This document shows, piece by piece, positions 25,273-34,652 of a stretch of 64,000 nt of DNA. The translations under genes and the position numbers were made by a program. The notes below the pieces were generated by a model. It searched no databases and was not told the DNA's origin. It was given only the letters and a program-made list of their open reading frames with translations. Position 1 is the first letter of the stretch. Each line of letters opens with the position of its first letter. The DNA is from Yeosuana sp043876835 (GTDB taxonomy: Bacteria > Bacteroidota > Bacteroidia > Flavobacteriales > Flavobacteriaceae): contig NZ_JBAWJZ010000003.1 of assembly GCF_043876835.1 (NCBI RefSeq), positions 186,001 to 250,000 of the forward strand. Direction: 5' to 3'.

Positions 25273-25626
25273 CTATTTTTTTTCTTCATTTAAAAACGAA
25301 TGTAATATTGATTGTAGTATTGATAATAATATACTGAAAATTATGGCTATCCAAATACTGCTTACAGAAAAACCATCAATTAACTTACTTGCAAGAAGAA
25401 TGATTAATGCATTAATCACCAATAAAAACAATCCTAATGTAACTATAGTTATTGGTAAGGTGAAAATAATTAAGATTGGCTTAACTATTAGATTTAAAAT
25501 AGACAATACAACAGCAACATAAATTGCTGTAACATAAGAATCTAAAAACACACCATTATCTTTTAAAAGATATGCTATTGCAAAAACGGCAATGGCATTA
25601 ACCAAAAGCTTTATAATAAGTTTCAT
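25273..25626 (-). CDS. PF04020-type small membrane protein (phage-holin-like family 4)
   Basis: A 117-residue protein with four hydrophobic segments (about residues 4-20, 30-48, 50-75 and 88-110). The pattern NLIVKPILIIFTLPITIVTLGL matches the YvlD/PF04020 family, which is named phage holin superfamily IV but is a widespread chromosomal membrane family. There are no phage genes nearby, so a lysis role is unlikely. It lies in line with the downstream tig gene but is separated from it by the tig promoter. Function unknown. Confidence 0.8.
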   Translation of the reverse strand: MKLIIKLLVNAIAVFAIAYLLKDNGVFLDSYVTAIYVAVVLSILNLIVKPILIIFTLPITIVTLGLFLLVINALIILLASKLIDGFSVSSIWIAIIFSILLSILQSILHSFLNEEKK

Positions 25627-25659
25627 AAGTTTATATTTTATTTAAATATACAAAATATA

Positions 25660-26430
25660 TTAAGCAACAAAATTTATCAAAGCATCAAAAAAAGCATTTG
25701 GATTTTCGGCATGTAACCAATGTCCTGCTTTTTCTATTGTTACTATTTTAGCTTTTGGGAAATGTTTAAATATTAAGGATTCATCCTGAGAAATTATATA
25801 ATTTGATTTTTCACCACGTAAAAACAAGGTGTCCTTTCCAAATTTAGCTTCATAAGGTAAAGCTTCTCCAACTTCAGCTATATTTTTAGTTAGAGCTTCC
25901 AAATTTATACGCAATGCAAGTTGTCCCTTCTCTTTCCAATATAAATTTTTAAGTAAAAATTGGCGAGTACCAAAGTCTGTAATGTATTTAGATAAAACTT
26001 CATCTGCTTCACCTCTACTTTTAATAATATTAAAATCTAAAGCATTCAATCCTGCAAGAATAGTTTCATGATGAATTGGATAAAACCTAGGTGAAATATC
26101 GGCTACTATCAATTTGGAAATCAGTTCTGGATATTCTGTTGCGAATAACATAGCAGTTTTCCCACCCATAGAATGCCCTAATAAGATAATGTTTTCAAGA
26201 CTATATGTTTCACAATAATGTTTTAAATCTTCAACCAACACATCATAGTTAAACGTATCATCCCAAAAACTGCTTCCGTGGTTGCGTTGATCTATTAAAT
26301 GGACTTCAAAACCTAAATCACTTAACTTTTTCCCATGGGTTTTCCAGTTATCACTCATACCTAAAAACCCATGAAGAATCACAAATGCCTGACCTTGTCC
26401 TTTTCCTAATATATTTGAATTTAACAGCAT
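25660..26430 (-). CDS. Alpha/beta-fold hydrolase (YbfF-like esterase)
   Basis: A 256-residue soluble hydrolase. The oxyanion-hole motif is LHGFLGMSDNW (starting at residue 19), the nucleophile elbow is GHSMGG with S87, and the catalytic histidine is in KAGHWLHAENP near the C-terminus. The stretch DQRNHGSS is typical of the YbfF group of acyl-ester hydrolases. The start overlaps the pdxJ stop by one base (TAATG), so it is translationally coupled to pdxJ. The natural substrate is unknown. Confidence 0.87.
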   Translation of the reverse strand: MLLNSNILGKGQGQAFVILHGFLGMSDNWKTHGKKLSDLGFEVHLIDQRNHGSSFWDDTFNYDVLVEDLKHYCETYSLENIILLGHSMGGKTAMLFATEYPELISKLIVADISPRFYPIHHETILAGLNALDFNIIKSRGEADEVLSKYITDFGTRQFLLKNLYWKEKGQLALRINLEALTKNIAEVGEALPYEAKFGKDTLFLRGEKSNYIISQDESLIFKHFPKAKIVTIEKAGHWLHAENPNAFFDALINFVA

Positions 26431-27143
26431 TATTTTAATTTATTCAAATACATGTTAATCACATTATCAACACCTAAATACAAACTTTCTGCAATTAATG
26501 CATGCCCAATTGAAACCTCTAACAAATTTGGAATGTTTTCTTTGAAAAAATTAATATTATCCAATGACAAATCATGACCTGCATTAATGCCTATACCTAG
26601 TTTATAAGCCAATTCGGCACAAGAAGTATATGGTTTTATTGCTTCAAAATTACCTAACCCATATTGATGAGCAAAAGCTTCGGTGTATAATTCAATTCTA
26701 TCTGTTCCTGTTTCTTTAGCTCCTTCAATTTGTTTTAAAACTGGGTCAACAAAAATAGAAGTTCGAATGTTGTTTTGCTTAAATTCTTTAATGATATCAA
26801 TCAAAAAATCTTTGTGTTTTATAGTATCCCAACCAGCATTACTTGTAATAGCATCTTCAGCATCGGGAACCAATGTTACTTGGGTTGGTTTAATTTTTAG
26901 AACTAATTCCATAAAAGACTCAATAGGGTTTCCTTCAATGTTATATTCAGTATAAACTTCTGATTTTAAATCGTATGCATCCTGATAGCGTATATGACGT
27001 TCATCTGGTCTCGGGTGAATGGTAACGCCTTCTGCACCAAATCGCTGAACATCTTTAGCAAACTGTACTACATTAGGAACATTTCCTCCTCTTGAATTTC
27101 TTAAGGTGGCAATCTTGTTTATATTTACACTAAGCTTTGTCAT
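26430..27143 (-). CDS. pdxJ: Pyridoxine 5'-phosphate synthase
   Basis: A 237-residue TIM-barrel enzyme that joins 3-amino-2-oxopropyl phosphate with deoxyxylulose 5-phosphate, the last ring-closing step of DXP-dependent vitamin B6 synthesis. Family motifs include LSVNINKIATLRNSRGG, GVTIHPRPDERHI, TQVTLVPDAEDA, SIFVDP, RIELYTEAFA and GINAGHDLSLDN. The length is normal. It begins a two-gene unit with the hydrolase. It is divergent from the CBS gene across 90 bases. Confidence 0.96.
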   Translation of the reverse strand: MTKLSVNINKIATLRNSRGGNVPNVVQFAKDVQRFGAEGVTIHPRPDERHIRYQDAYDLKSEVYTEYNIEGNPIESFMELVLKIKPTQVTLVPDAEDAITSNAGWDTIKHKDFLIDIIKEFKQNNIRTSIFVDPVLKQIEGAKETGTDRIELYTEAFAHQYGLGNFEAIKPYTSCAELAYKLGIGINAGHDLSLDNINFFKENIPNLLEVSIGHALIAESLYLGVDNVINMYLNKLK

Positions 27144-27205
27144 TTTTCACTTTTTAATTGACAAAAATACAAAGTAGAACAGGCTTATGTCTTTTTTTTT
27201 TTGAT

Positions 27206-27213
27206 TAATTTTG
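27206..27213 (+). promoter_or_regulatory. Candidate sigma-A -7 element for the CBS-nadK unit
   Basis: TAATTTTG matches TAnnTTTG and lies 20 bases before the ATG at 27234. No well-placed TTG is visible upstream, where an 11-T run sits at 27192-27202. Confidence 0.4.
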
Positions 27214-27233
27214 TTTACCTATAAAACTCAACA

Positions 27234-27893
27234 ATGGAACTTACGTCATATATTCTTAATGATATAAAACCTTTAAATATTAACAGCAAGATTAGCGATT
27301 TGAAGTTATTATTTAATGAATTAACATTTTCTTACATTCCCATAGAAAATGATGATCATGTTTTTTTAGGTTCTTTTTCAGAAACTGACGTACACTGTTT
27401 TGATAGCGATACTTCTTTAAGTAATTATAAATATGCCATTGAGGATTTTTTTGTTAGAGAAAGTAGTATGTGGTTAGATGTTTTAGAAGCTTTTGCAAAA
27501 AACTCAACAAACATGATGCCTGTTTTAAACGATAAAAATGATTATTTGGGTTATTATGAACTTAAAGACATCATTGGTTTATTTAACGACACCCCTTTCT
27601 TTTATGAACCTGGAGGTGTTTTAGTTATAGAAAAAGGTATCAATGATTATTCTTTCAGTCAAATAAGTCAGATAGTAGAATCTAATGATGGTAAGCTTCT
27701 TGGAGCTTTTGTTTCAAAAATGAATGAAGAAATTATTCAGTTAACCCTTAAAATTGGGAATTCTGGATTAAACAATATTATACAAACCTTTAGACGCTAT
27801 AGTTATAATATAATTTCTGGTCATGAAGAAGACAGTTATATTGAAAGTCTTAAAGAACGTTCTGATTATTTGAATAAATATCTAAACATTTAG
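27234..27893 (+). CDS. CBS-domain protein
   Basis: A 219-residue cytoplasmic protein with a CBS-pair-like N-terminal half (residues about 1-125: FSYIPIENDDHVFLGSFSET and MMPVLNDKNDYLGYYELKDI) and a C-terminal half resembling an ACT-like fold (GVLVIEKGINDYSFSQISQI). CBS pairs bind adenine nucleotides and often sense energy state. It lies 3 bases upstream of nadK, an arrangement that suggests a regulatory link to NAD kinase. The ligand is not predictable. Confidence 0.82.
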   Translation: MELTSYILNDIKPLNINSKISDLKLLFNELTFSYIPIENDDHVFLGSFSETDVHCFDSDTSLSNYKYAIEDFFVRESSMWLDVLEAFAKNSTNMMPVLNDKNDYLGYYELKDIIGLFNDTPFFYEPGGVLVIEKGINDYSFSQISQIVESNDGKLLGAFVSKMNEEIIQLTLKIGNSGLNNIIQTFRRYSYNIISGHEEDSYIESLKERSDYLNKYLNI

Positions 27894-27896
27894 AAT

Positions 27897-28781
27897 ATGA
27901 AAGTTGCAGTTTTTGGAAGGTTTTACAATTTAACAACTACTTTTTCTGTAGATACACTTTTTAAATATCTTAAAAAAAAAGATATTGATGCCTACATTGA
28001 AAGTGAGTTTTACAACCTGATTAATGATAACGATCCAGACAAAATAAAGTATTTATCAAAAAAGCAATTTGACACTTTAGATACGTCATTTGATTTATTT
28101 ATTAGTATTGGCGGCGACGGCACCATACTAAGAGCTATAACTTTTGTTAAAGATTTGGGAATTCCAATAATAGGAATCAACACAGGTAGATTAGGATTTT
28201 TGGCAACTATTCCTGTAAATGATATTGAATTAGCTATTCAAAACATCATTGATGGCAAATATAGAATTTCTGAACGTAGTTTACTATCAATAGAAACATC
28301 TTCACATAATGAAGATATTAGTTCTATGAATTTTGCTTTAAACGAAATTGCGGTAAGCAGAAAAAACACAACCTCAATGATTACGGTTGAAACCTATTTA
28401 AATGGAGAGTATTTAACATCCTATTGGAGTGATGGCCTTATAATTTCTACCCCAACAGGCTCAACAGGATACTCATTAAGTTGTGGTGGCCCTGTTATTA
28501 CACCAGACACCAACAGTTTTGTAATAACACCCATTGCACCTCATAACTTAAGCGCAAGACCTTTAATAATTACAGACTCAACCGAAATTCAACTTAAAGT
28601 TACTGGTAGAGAAGAAAGTCATTTAGTTTCTTTAGATTCCAGAATTGCCACTTTAGACAATGGAACTATCATGAAAATTAAAAAAGCGCCATTTAAAATT
28701 AAAATGGTTGACCTTTTAAATGAAAGTTTCTTAACAACACTTCGAAAAAAGCTTCTTTGGGGAGAAGACAGACGCAATTAG
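27897..28781 (+). CDS. nadK: NAD kinase
   Basis: A 294-residue enzyme that phosphorylates NAD to NADP. The catalytic GGDGT motif is at residues 72-76 (D74), followed by GINTGRLGFLA, the NE/D motif in LNEIAVSR, and the glycine-rich STPTGSTGYSLSCGGP region. The length and order match bacterial NadK. It directly follows the CBS gene and ends about 75 bases before the next promoter. Confidence 0.96.
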   Translation: MKVAVFGRFYNLTTTFSVDTLFKYLKKKDIDAYIESEFYNLINDNDPDKIKYLSKKQFDTLDTSFDLFISIGGDGTILRAITFVKDLGIPIIGINTGRLGFLATIPVNDIELAIQNIIDGKYRISERSLLSIETSSHNEDISSMNFALNEIAVSRKNTTSMITVETYLNGEYLTSYWSDGLIISTPTGSTGYSLSCGGPVITPDTNSFVITPIAPHNLSARPLIITDSTEIQLKVTGREESHLVSLDSRIATLDNGTIMKIKKAPFKIKMVDLLNESFLTTLRKKLLWGEDRRN

Positions 28782-28832
28782 GCAATATTTTTCAAGTTTT
28801 AATGTTTTAAAACTAATTCAATTAGATACTAA

Positions 28833-28864
28833 TTGTATTCACCAAATCTTATTTATTATATTTG
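28833..28864 (+). promoter_or_regulatory. Sigma-A-type promoter of the DUF6089-uppS-bamA unit
   Basis: TTG (28833-28835), 21 bases and TATATTTG (28857-28864) match the Bacteroidota promoter, with the ATG 18 bases further on. It would drive DUF6089, uppS and bamA, whose gaps are 3 and 10 bases. Confidence 0.65.
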
Positions 28865-28881
28865 CAAACTTTTGAATATTT

Positions 28882-29571
28882 ATGAGGTACATAGCCGTAA
28901 TTATATTAAGTCTTTTAAGTGTAAATTTCAGTCAATCCCAAATCAACGAACTTGGGGTTTTTGTTGGAGGAAGTAACCTTATTGGAGATGTTGGAGCTAC
29001 CAATTATATTTCACCAAATGCTCCATCGCTTGGAATTTTATATAAATGGAATAAAAGTGCTCGACATTCTTGGAGAATTTCTTTAATATATTCAGATTTA
29101 AAAGCTTACGATGATAAATCAGACGATCCCAGACGTATTCAAAGAGATTATTCATTCGACGCAAATTTATTAGAAATTGCAGCTGGAATGGAATTTACGT
29201 TTTTAGATTTTAATTTACATGCCGGCAGAAAAGTAGCAACGCCATATCTGTATTCAGGTGTAAGTGTAGCAAGGCATCGTGATTATTATTTTTTAAATGG
29301 ATTACAAACAGCTGTAGGTGGTGGTTCTAGTTTGGCGTTTGGAATTCCTATGGCAATAGGTTTTAAAACAAATTTTTTGGAAAATTTCATTCTAGGGTTT
29401 GAAATTGGGACGCGCTTTACTTTTTCTGATAATATTGACGGAAGCTATCCTGATGACCAAACACTACAACCATACAGGTTTGGAAATCAAAATAATAATG
29501 ATTGGTATACCTTTACTGGTTTTACACTAACATATACTTTTGGCGAGAATCCTTGCTATTGTCCAAATTAA
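28882..29571 (+). CDS. DUF6089 outer-membrane beta-barrel protein
   Basis: A 229-residue exported protein. Residues 1-20 form a signal peptide (IILSLLSVNFSQSQ). The body alternates hydrophobic and polar residues and contains ELGVFVGGSNLIGDVG, AAGMEFTFLDFNLHAG and a final aromatic strand FTGFTLTYTFG, typical of a small beta-barrel with a terminal Cys pair CYC. This family is regularly found just upstream of uppS and bamA in Flavobacteriaceae, suggesting a role in envelope assembly. Three bases separate it from uppS. The molecular function is unknown. Confidence 0.82.
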   Translation: MRYIAVIILSLLSVNFSQSQINELGVFVGGSNLIGDVGATNYISPNAPSLGILYKWNKSARHSWRISLIYSDLKAYDDKSDDPRRIQRDYSFDANLLEIAAGMEFTFLDFNLHAGRKVATPYLYSGVSVARHRDYYFLNGLQTAVGGGSSLAFGIPMAIGFKTNFLENFILGFEIGTRFTFSDNIDGSYPDDQTLQPYRFGNQNNNDWYTFTGFTLTYTFGENPCYCPN

Positions 29572-29574
29572 TCA

Positions 29575-30315
29575 ATGAGTTTAAAAGAAAACATAAACGA
29601 AAACAGATTACCAAAACACATAGCCATCATAATGGATGGTAATGGTAGGTGGGCAAAAAAATTAGGAATGGCTCGTACTTTTGGCCACGAAAATGGAGCT
29701 AAAGCTGTAAGACAAGTTGTTGAAGGATGTGCCGAGCTCGGCGTTGAGAACTTAACACTTTATGCTTTTTCAACAGAAAACTGGAAAAGACCAAAATTAG
29801 AAGTCCAAACATTAATGAGACTGTTAATTTCTTCTTTAAAAAAAGAAATTAAAACACTTCATAACAACAATATTAAACTTTGTACAATAGGTAATTTAGA
29901 CTCTTTACCAACAAAAGTTTATAAAGAACTGACTGAGGTAATTGAAAAAACAAAGCTAAACACTCGAATGACTTTAACAGTGGCTTTAAGCTACGGTTCT
30001 AGAGAGGAATTAATAAACACCATTAAAGAAATAAGCATTAAAGTTAAAAATAATATAATTTCGCCCGAAAAAATTGATGAATCAATTATTAATGAGCATC
30101 TTTACACGCGAAATTTACCAGATGTAGATTTACTTATTAGAACAAGTGGGGAACAACGAATAAGTAATTTTTTACTTTGGCAAATTGCATATGCCGAATT
30201 GTATTTTACCGATACACTTTGGCCAGATTTTACAAAGGAAGATTTGTATAAAGCTATTATTGAATATCAAAAAAGAGAACGACGATTTGGGAAAACAAGT
30301 GAACAAATTAGCTAA
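29575..30315 (+). CDS. uppS: Undecaprenyl diphosphate synthase (isoprenyl transferase)
   Basis: A 246-residue cis-prenyltransferase that makes the C55 lipid carrier for peptidoglycan and O-antigen. The catalytic D21 is in HIAIIMDGNGRWAKK. Other motifs are FGHENGAKAV, LTLYAFSTENWKRP and the C-terminal DLLIRTSGEQRISNFLLWQ with AYAELYFTDTLWPDF. The length is typical. It is the second gene of the envelope unit, upstream of bamA by 10 bases. Confidence 0.97.
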   Translation: MSLKENINENRLPKHIAIIMDGNGRWAKKLGMARTFGHENGAKAVRQVVEGCAELGVENLTLYAFSTENWKRPKLEVQTLMRLLISSLKKEIKTLHNNNIKLCTIGNLDSLPTKVYKELTEVIEKTKLNTRMTLTVALSYGSREELINTIKEISIKVKNNIISPEKIDESIINEHLYTRNLPDVDLLIRTSGEQRISNFLLWQIAYAELYFTDTLWPDFTKEDLYKAIIEYQKRERRFGKTSEQIS

Positions 30316-30325
30316 TATATTACTA

Positions 30326-32899
30326 TTGAAAACATACTTCAAACACTGCATCACAATTTTAATTTTTATATGCAGTATTAATATTCAATCACAAGAGATT
30401 ACTTATAATGCAGGTAAAAAATACGTTCTAGGAGGTGTTTCTGTTTCAGGCAATTCAAGTTTTAGCGAGCAAACCATTGTTACATACTCTGGTTTAAGCG
30501 AAGGAAAAGAAATGACTATTCCTGGTGAAGACATTAGTAATGCCATAAAAAAACTTTGGAATTCTAAACTTTTCAGTGATATAGAAATATATATTACTAA
30601 AATAGAGGGTAATGTTGCCTATTTAGAAATCAAACTTTCTGATTTACCAGAACTTAATGAAATTAAAGTTAAGGGCGTTAAAAAAGGAAAAGTAGAAGGC
30701 ATCATAAAAGACAACAAACTTAATAAAGGTGTTAAAGTAACTGAAAACCTTATTACAACTACTAAAAATTTCCTAAACACAAAATATAAAAAAGAAGGTT
30801 ATTTAAACTCAAAAGTTAACATTAATACTATTGAAGTTAAAGATTCTATACAAAAAGCCAGAGTGAATATGGTTTTGAATATAGATAAAGGTGAAAAAGT
30901 AAAAGTAAAAGATATAGTATTTGAAGGCAATGATATTCTAAGTGATAAAAAACTTAGAAAAAGCATGAAAAACACAAAAAAAATTAATCGCCTTCGAATC
31001 TTAAAACGTTCAAAATTTATTGATTCTGCTTACCAAAAAGATTTATCAAGTATTGTTGACAAATACAAAGAGAATGGATATAGAGATGCACGTATTATAT
31101 CTGATAGCTTAATTACTAATAATGATAAAACCATATCATTACTTATTAAGGTTGTTGAAGGAGAAAAATACACCTTTGGCGACATCTCATTTATAGGAAA
31201 TACCGTTTATTCTAACGAGCAATTAAGTAGAATGTTACGCATAAAAAAAGGAGATACCTATAATGGTGTTGAATTGCAAAAACGAATTGCAGACAATTCA
31301 AAACCTGATGCTTTAGACATCACAAACCAATATCAGAATTATGGTTATTTGTTTTCTTCAATAAACCCTGTTGAAGTTGGTGCCGAAAACAATGTTATTG
31401 ATATGGAAATAAGAATTATTGAAGGCAAGCCTGCTTATTTCAATAATGTAAGCGTTGTTGGAAACGACAAAACTAATGACCATGTTATTTATCGTGAATT
31501 ACGAACTCGTCCAGGTCAATTATACAGCAAAGCCAATGTAGTTAGAACCGTAAGGGAATTGGGCCAGTTAGGCTTTTTTGATGCACAGGAAATATCTCCA
31601 AATTTCAACAATCCAAACCCTCAAGAAGGCACCATTGATATGGAATATTCTGTTAAAGAAACAGGGTCAAGCCAAATAGAACTCCAAGGAGGTTATGGTG
31701 GTGGCGGTTTTATTGGTACGCTTGGGTTATCTTTTAATAACTTTTCTATTAAAGACATCTTTAAAAAAGATGCTTATAAACCTATCCCAATGGGTGATGG
31801 ACAAAAATTAGCGTTGCGTTTACAAGCAAGTCGTTTTTACCAAACTTATAGTTTCTCTTTTTCTGAACCTTGGTTAGGCGGCAAAAAACCAATGCAATTT
31901 TCAACATCAATATCTCATACAAAGCAATTCTTATACAATTATCAAACAAGAAATGCTGATAAAAGTAAAAGTTTCAACATTACTGGTATAACCTTTGGTT
32001 TAGCAAAACGTTTAACAGTACCTGATGATTATTTCACTTTATCTCAGGCTATTAGTTTTCAACGTTACGATTTAAATAACTACAATACTGGTCTATTTAC
32101 TTTTGGTGATGGTTATGCTAACAACTTATCGTACACTATAGGTTTAAACAGAAACAACACCTACAATGACCCTATCTATCCAACAGGTGGTTCAAATTTC
32201 AACGTTACAGCTAAGATGTCAATACCTTATTCTTTATTTGACGGAGTAGATTATACATCATTGAAAGATGAACGCGATGGTTTAATTGTTATTAGGGACG
32301 ATGCTTCTCAAAATACTAATGATAGAACAAACGCATCTACTAGAATTGGTGAAATTGATCAAGAGCGTTATAAGTGGTTAGAATTTTATAAAATTAACTT
32401 TAAAGTAGATTGGTACACCCAATTAGCAAAAGACTTGGTTTTAAGACCTAGTGTTGAGTTTGGATTTTTAGGTGCATATAATAATGATAGAGGCGTTATA
32501 CCTTTCGAAAGATTTTTTGTTGGAGGCGATGGCTTAGGAAGTTATAGCTTAGATGGTAGAGAAACTATAGCTTTACGTGGCTATCCAAATCAATCGTTAT
32601 CAGATCAAGACGGTGGTACTATTTATAATAAATTTTCTTTAGAACTTCGTTATCCTATTACTTTAAAGGCTTCAGCTAAAATTTATGCTCTAGGATTTTT
32701 AGAAGGTGGGTCATCTTACAATAGTTTTAAAGATTATAATCCATTTAATGTTTATCGTTCGGCTGGATTAGGTATTCGAATTTTCATGCCTGCATTTGGT
32801 TTATTAGGTATCGATTTTGGTCATGGATTCGATCCTCTTCCTGGTGAAACTGGCAAACATGGTTGGGAAACTCATTTCATAATTGGTCAACAATTTTAA
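30326..32899 (+). CDS. bamA: Outer-membrane protein assembly factor BamA
   Basis: An 857-residue Omp85 protein that folds beta-barrels into the outer membrane. I start at TTG 30326, which follows the uppS stop by 10 bases and gives a clean signal peptide (MKTYFKHCITILIFICSINI, then QSQ); a longer upstream reading would overlap uppS by 131 bases. POTRA repeats fill residues about 25-440 (VLGGVSVSGNSSFSEQTI, VKVKDIVFEGNDILSDKK, YTFGDISFIGNTVYSNEQ, YFNNVSVVGNDKTNDHVI). The barrel has the motifs GGYGGGGFIGT, PTGGSNF and FERFFVGGDG. It forms one unit with uppS and precedes two Skp-type chaperones. Confidence 0.95.
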   Translation: MKTYFKHCITILIFICSINIQSQEITYNAGKKYVLGGVSVSGNSSFSEQTIVTYSGLSEGKEMTIPGEDISNAIKKLWNSKLFSDIEIYITKIEGNVAYLEIKLSDLPELNEIKVKGVKKGKVEGIIKDNKLNKGVKVTENLITTTKNFLNTKYKKEGYLNSKVNINTIEVKDSIQKARVNMVLNIDKGEKVKVKDIVFEGNDILSDKKLRKSMKNTKKINRLRILKRSKFIDSAYQKDLSSIVDKYKENGYRDARIISDSLITNNDKTISLLIKVVEGEKYTFGDISFIGNTVYSNEQLSRMLRIKKGDTYNGVELQKRIADNSKPDALDITNQYQNYGYLFSSINPVEVGAENNVIDMEIRIIEGKPAYFNNVSVVGNDKTNDHVIYRELRTRPGQLYSKANVVRTVRELGQLGFFDAQEISPNFNNPNPQEGTIDMEYSVKETGSSQIELQGGYGGGGFIGTLGLSFNNFSIKDIFKKDAYKPIPMGDGQKLALRLQASRFYQTYSFSFSEPWLGGKKPMQFSTSISHTKQFLYNYQTRNADKSKSFNITGITFGLAKRLTVPDDYFTLSQAISFQRYDLNNYNTGLFTFGDGYANNLSYTIGLNRNNTYNDPIYPTGGSNFNVTAKMSIPYSLFDGVDYTSLKDERDGLIVIRDDASQNTNDRTNASTRIGEIDQERYKWLEFYKINFKVDWYTQLAKDLVLRPSVEFGFLGAYNNDRGVIPFERFFVGGDGLGSYSLDGRETIALRGYPNQSLSDQDGGTIYNKFSLELRYPITLKASAKIYALGFLEGGSSYNSFKDYNPFNVYRSAGLGIRIFMPAFGLLGIDFGHGFDPLPGETGKHGWETHFIIGQQF

Positions 32900-32973
32900 T
32901 TTTGGCACGATATTTTCTAATAATACTTTGAGGATTTGGAGCAAGAATTGAAATTTTTAAGATTAAATTTCGT

Positions 32974-32981
32974 TAATTTTG
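32974..32981 (+). promoter_or_regulatory. Candidate sigma-A -7 element for the Skp/OmpH genes
   Basis: TAATTTTG matches TAnnTTTG, with a TTG at 32948-32950, a slightly long spacing of 23 bases. It would give the first OmpH gene a leader of about 90 bases within the 178-base gap after bamA. Confidence 0.35.
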
Positions 32982-33077
32982 AAAAGTCAATTCAAAAGGT
33001 GACAGAATTCAATAGTGATTATCTGTCGTTTTTAGAATTTATAACCAAAAAATTATAAAAATTATAAAAACAGGCAC

Positions 33078-34091
33078 ATGAAAACTAACGTTCTTTTTTT
33101 ACTGACATTTGTGTTTATTATTAACTTTTCAACTCATGCTCAAAGGGGAGTTAGAATAGCATATATAGACACCGAATATATCTTAGAAAAGGTTCCAGAA
33201 TATCAAGAAGCAACAGCTCAATTAAATGATAAAGTTATTAAATGGAAAAATGAAATAGACGAAAAATTAGCTGGAATTGAACAAAAAAGAAAAGATTTAA
33301 GCAACGAAAAAGCACTTTTAACCAAAGAACTTATTGAAGAACGTGAAGAAGATATAGCATTTGAAGAAAAAGAAATATTAGATTACCAACAAAAAAGATT
33401 TGGCCCAAACGGTGATTTAATGATTCAAAAACAACAATTAATGCAGCCTATTCAAGATCAAATTTTTGCTGCAGTACAAGATTTAGCTGGACAAAAAAAA
33501 TATGATTTTGTTTTTGATAAATCTTCTGATGCAACCATGCTCTACTCGGCAAAGCAATTTGATTTAAGTGAGCAAATATTAAGAAGTATTACCAGATCAT
33601 CAAAACGTGAACAAGCGCAAACAAAAGCAGAAAAACAAGCCGCACAAGACGAAGAGTTAATACCAGAAATAAATGAAGAACTTGAAGAGCGTGAGAAGGC
33701 TTTACAAGAAAAAAAGATAGAAAGAGAAAGTGCAGTTGAAAAAAGAAGACAAGAAATTTTAGCAGCTCGCGAAGCTAAAAAATTAGAAGCAGAAGCAAGG
33801 CGTCAAAAAATATTAGAAGATAGAGAAAAAGCTAAGCAAGAAAAATTGGATGCTAGAAATAAAACCTCTGAAACTTTAGAGTCAGAAACTAAAAAAGATT
33901 CGACAACAACTTCAGAAAAATCAACAGAAGCTAAAGTTTCTGAAACTAAAACTAGAGAACAACTTATAGAAGAAAACAGACTTAAAAAATTAGCAGAAAG
34001 AGAAGCTAGAATAAAAGAACTTGAAGACAAAAAAAAGAAAATTTTAGAAGACAGGCAAAAAGCAAAAGATAGTATAAACAATAACAATTAA
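33078..34091 (+). CDS. Long Skp/OmpH-family periplasmic chaperone with charged tail
   Basis: A 337-residue exported protein. Residues 1-21 are a signal peptide ending THAQ. Residues 25-175 match OmpH/Skp (RIAYIDTEYILEKVPEYQEA, then coiled coil, ending in KKYDFVFDKSSDATMLYSAK). Family members are usually about 160-180 residues; here an extra 160-residue tail is almost entirely Lys/Glu/Arg/Ala, with two related units around KKLEAEARRQKILEDREKAK and KKLAEREARIKELEDKKKKI. It lies between bamA and a standard-length paralogue, consistent with escorting outer-membrane proteins to BamA. Confidence 0.88.
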   Translation: MKTNVLFLLTFVFIINFSTHAQRGVRIAYIDTEYILEKVPEYQEATAQLNDKVIKWKNEIDEKLAGIEQKRKDLSNEKALLTKELIEEREEDIAFEEKEILDYQQKRFGPNGDLMIQKQQLMQPIQDQIFAAVQDLAGQKKYDFVFDKSSDATMLYSAKQFDLSEQILRSITRSSKREQAQTKAEKQAAQDEELIPEINEELEEREKALQEKKIERESAVEKRRQEILAAREAKKLEAEARRQKILEDREKAKQEKLDARNKTSETLESETKKDSTTTSEKSTEAKVSETKTREQLIEENRLKKLAEREARIKELEDKKKKILEDRQKAKDSINNNN

Positions 34092-34120
34092 TAAATCATA
34101 ACAGTTAACACTTTTTAAAA

Positions 34121-34627
34121 ATGAAACAATTAAAAACACTTTTATTAGCAACAGCACTATGTATAGGGACTGTAAGTTTTACACAAGCACAAAGTAAAGT
34201 TGCTCATATAAATACCCAAGATTTAATAACTGCAATGCCAGAATATAAAGCAGCACAAACACAACTTGAAACTTTAACAAAATCATATCAAGCTGAAATT
34301 CAAAATATGGCTACTGAATTTCAAAATAAAGTAAAACAATATGAAGCTGAAGCTCCTACAAAAACAGATGAGGAGAACGCAAAAAGAGGTCAAGAAATTC
34401 AAGGAATGCAAGATAATATCAGACAATATCAAAGTCAAGCTCAACAAGACATGCAAACTAAAGAAATGGATCTTTTAAAACCAATTACAGAAAAAGCAAA
34501 GGCTGCAATTTTAAAAGTATCAAGAGCTCAAGGCTTTAATTATGTTTTAGATGCTTCACAAGGTGTAGTTATATTAACAGATGGTAAAAATTTACTTGAC
34601 GACGTTAAAAAAGAATTAGGTATCTAA
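34121..34627 (+). CDS. Skp/OmpH-family periplasmic chaperone
   Basis: A 168-residue exported chaperone of normal Skp length. Residues 1-23 are a signal peptide ending TQAQ. The mature protein starts with SKVAHINTQDLITAMPEYKA, has a long Gln/Glu-rich coiled coil (residues about 40-115), and ends with the beta segment GFNYVLDASQGVVILTDGKN. It follows the long paralogue by 29 bases and ends in a strong terminator. Skp trimers hold unfolded outer-membrane proteins on the way to BamA. Confidence 0.92.
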   Translation: MKQLKTLLLATALCIGTVSFTQAQSKVAHINTQDLITAMPEYKAAQTQLETLTKSYQAEIQNMATEFQNKVKQYEAEAPTKTDEENAKRGQEIQGMQDNIRQYQSQAQQDMQTKEMDLLKPITEKAKAAILKVSRAQGFNYVLDASQGVVILTDGKNLLDDVKKELGI

Positions 34628-34652
34628 TTTTTTCAGTTAAATTATTTCATAT

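Noticed and set aside
25273..25626. Phage holin and possible prophage
   Set aside because: The family name refers to phage holins, but no integrase, capsid, tail or lysis genes surround it and the YvlD-like family is chromosomal.
30185..30325. Longer BamA start overlapping uppS
   Set aside because: It would place about 47 non-family residues before the signal peptide and overlap uppS by 131 bases.
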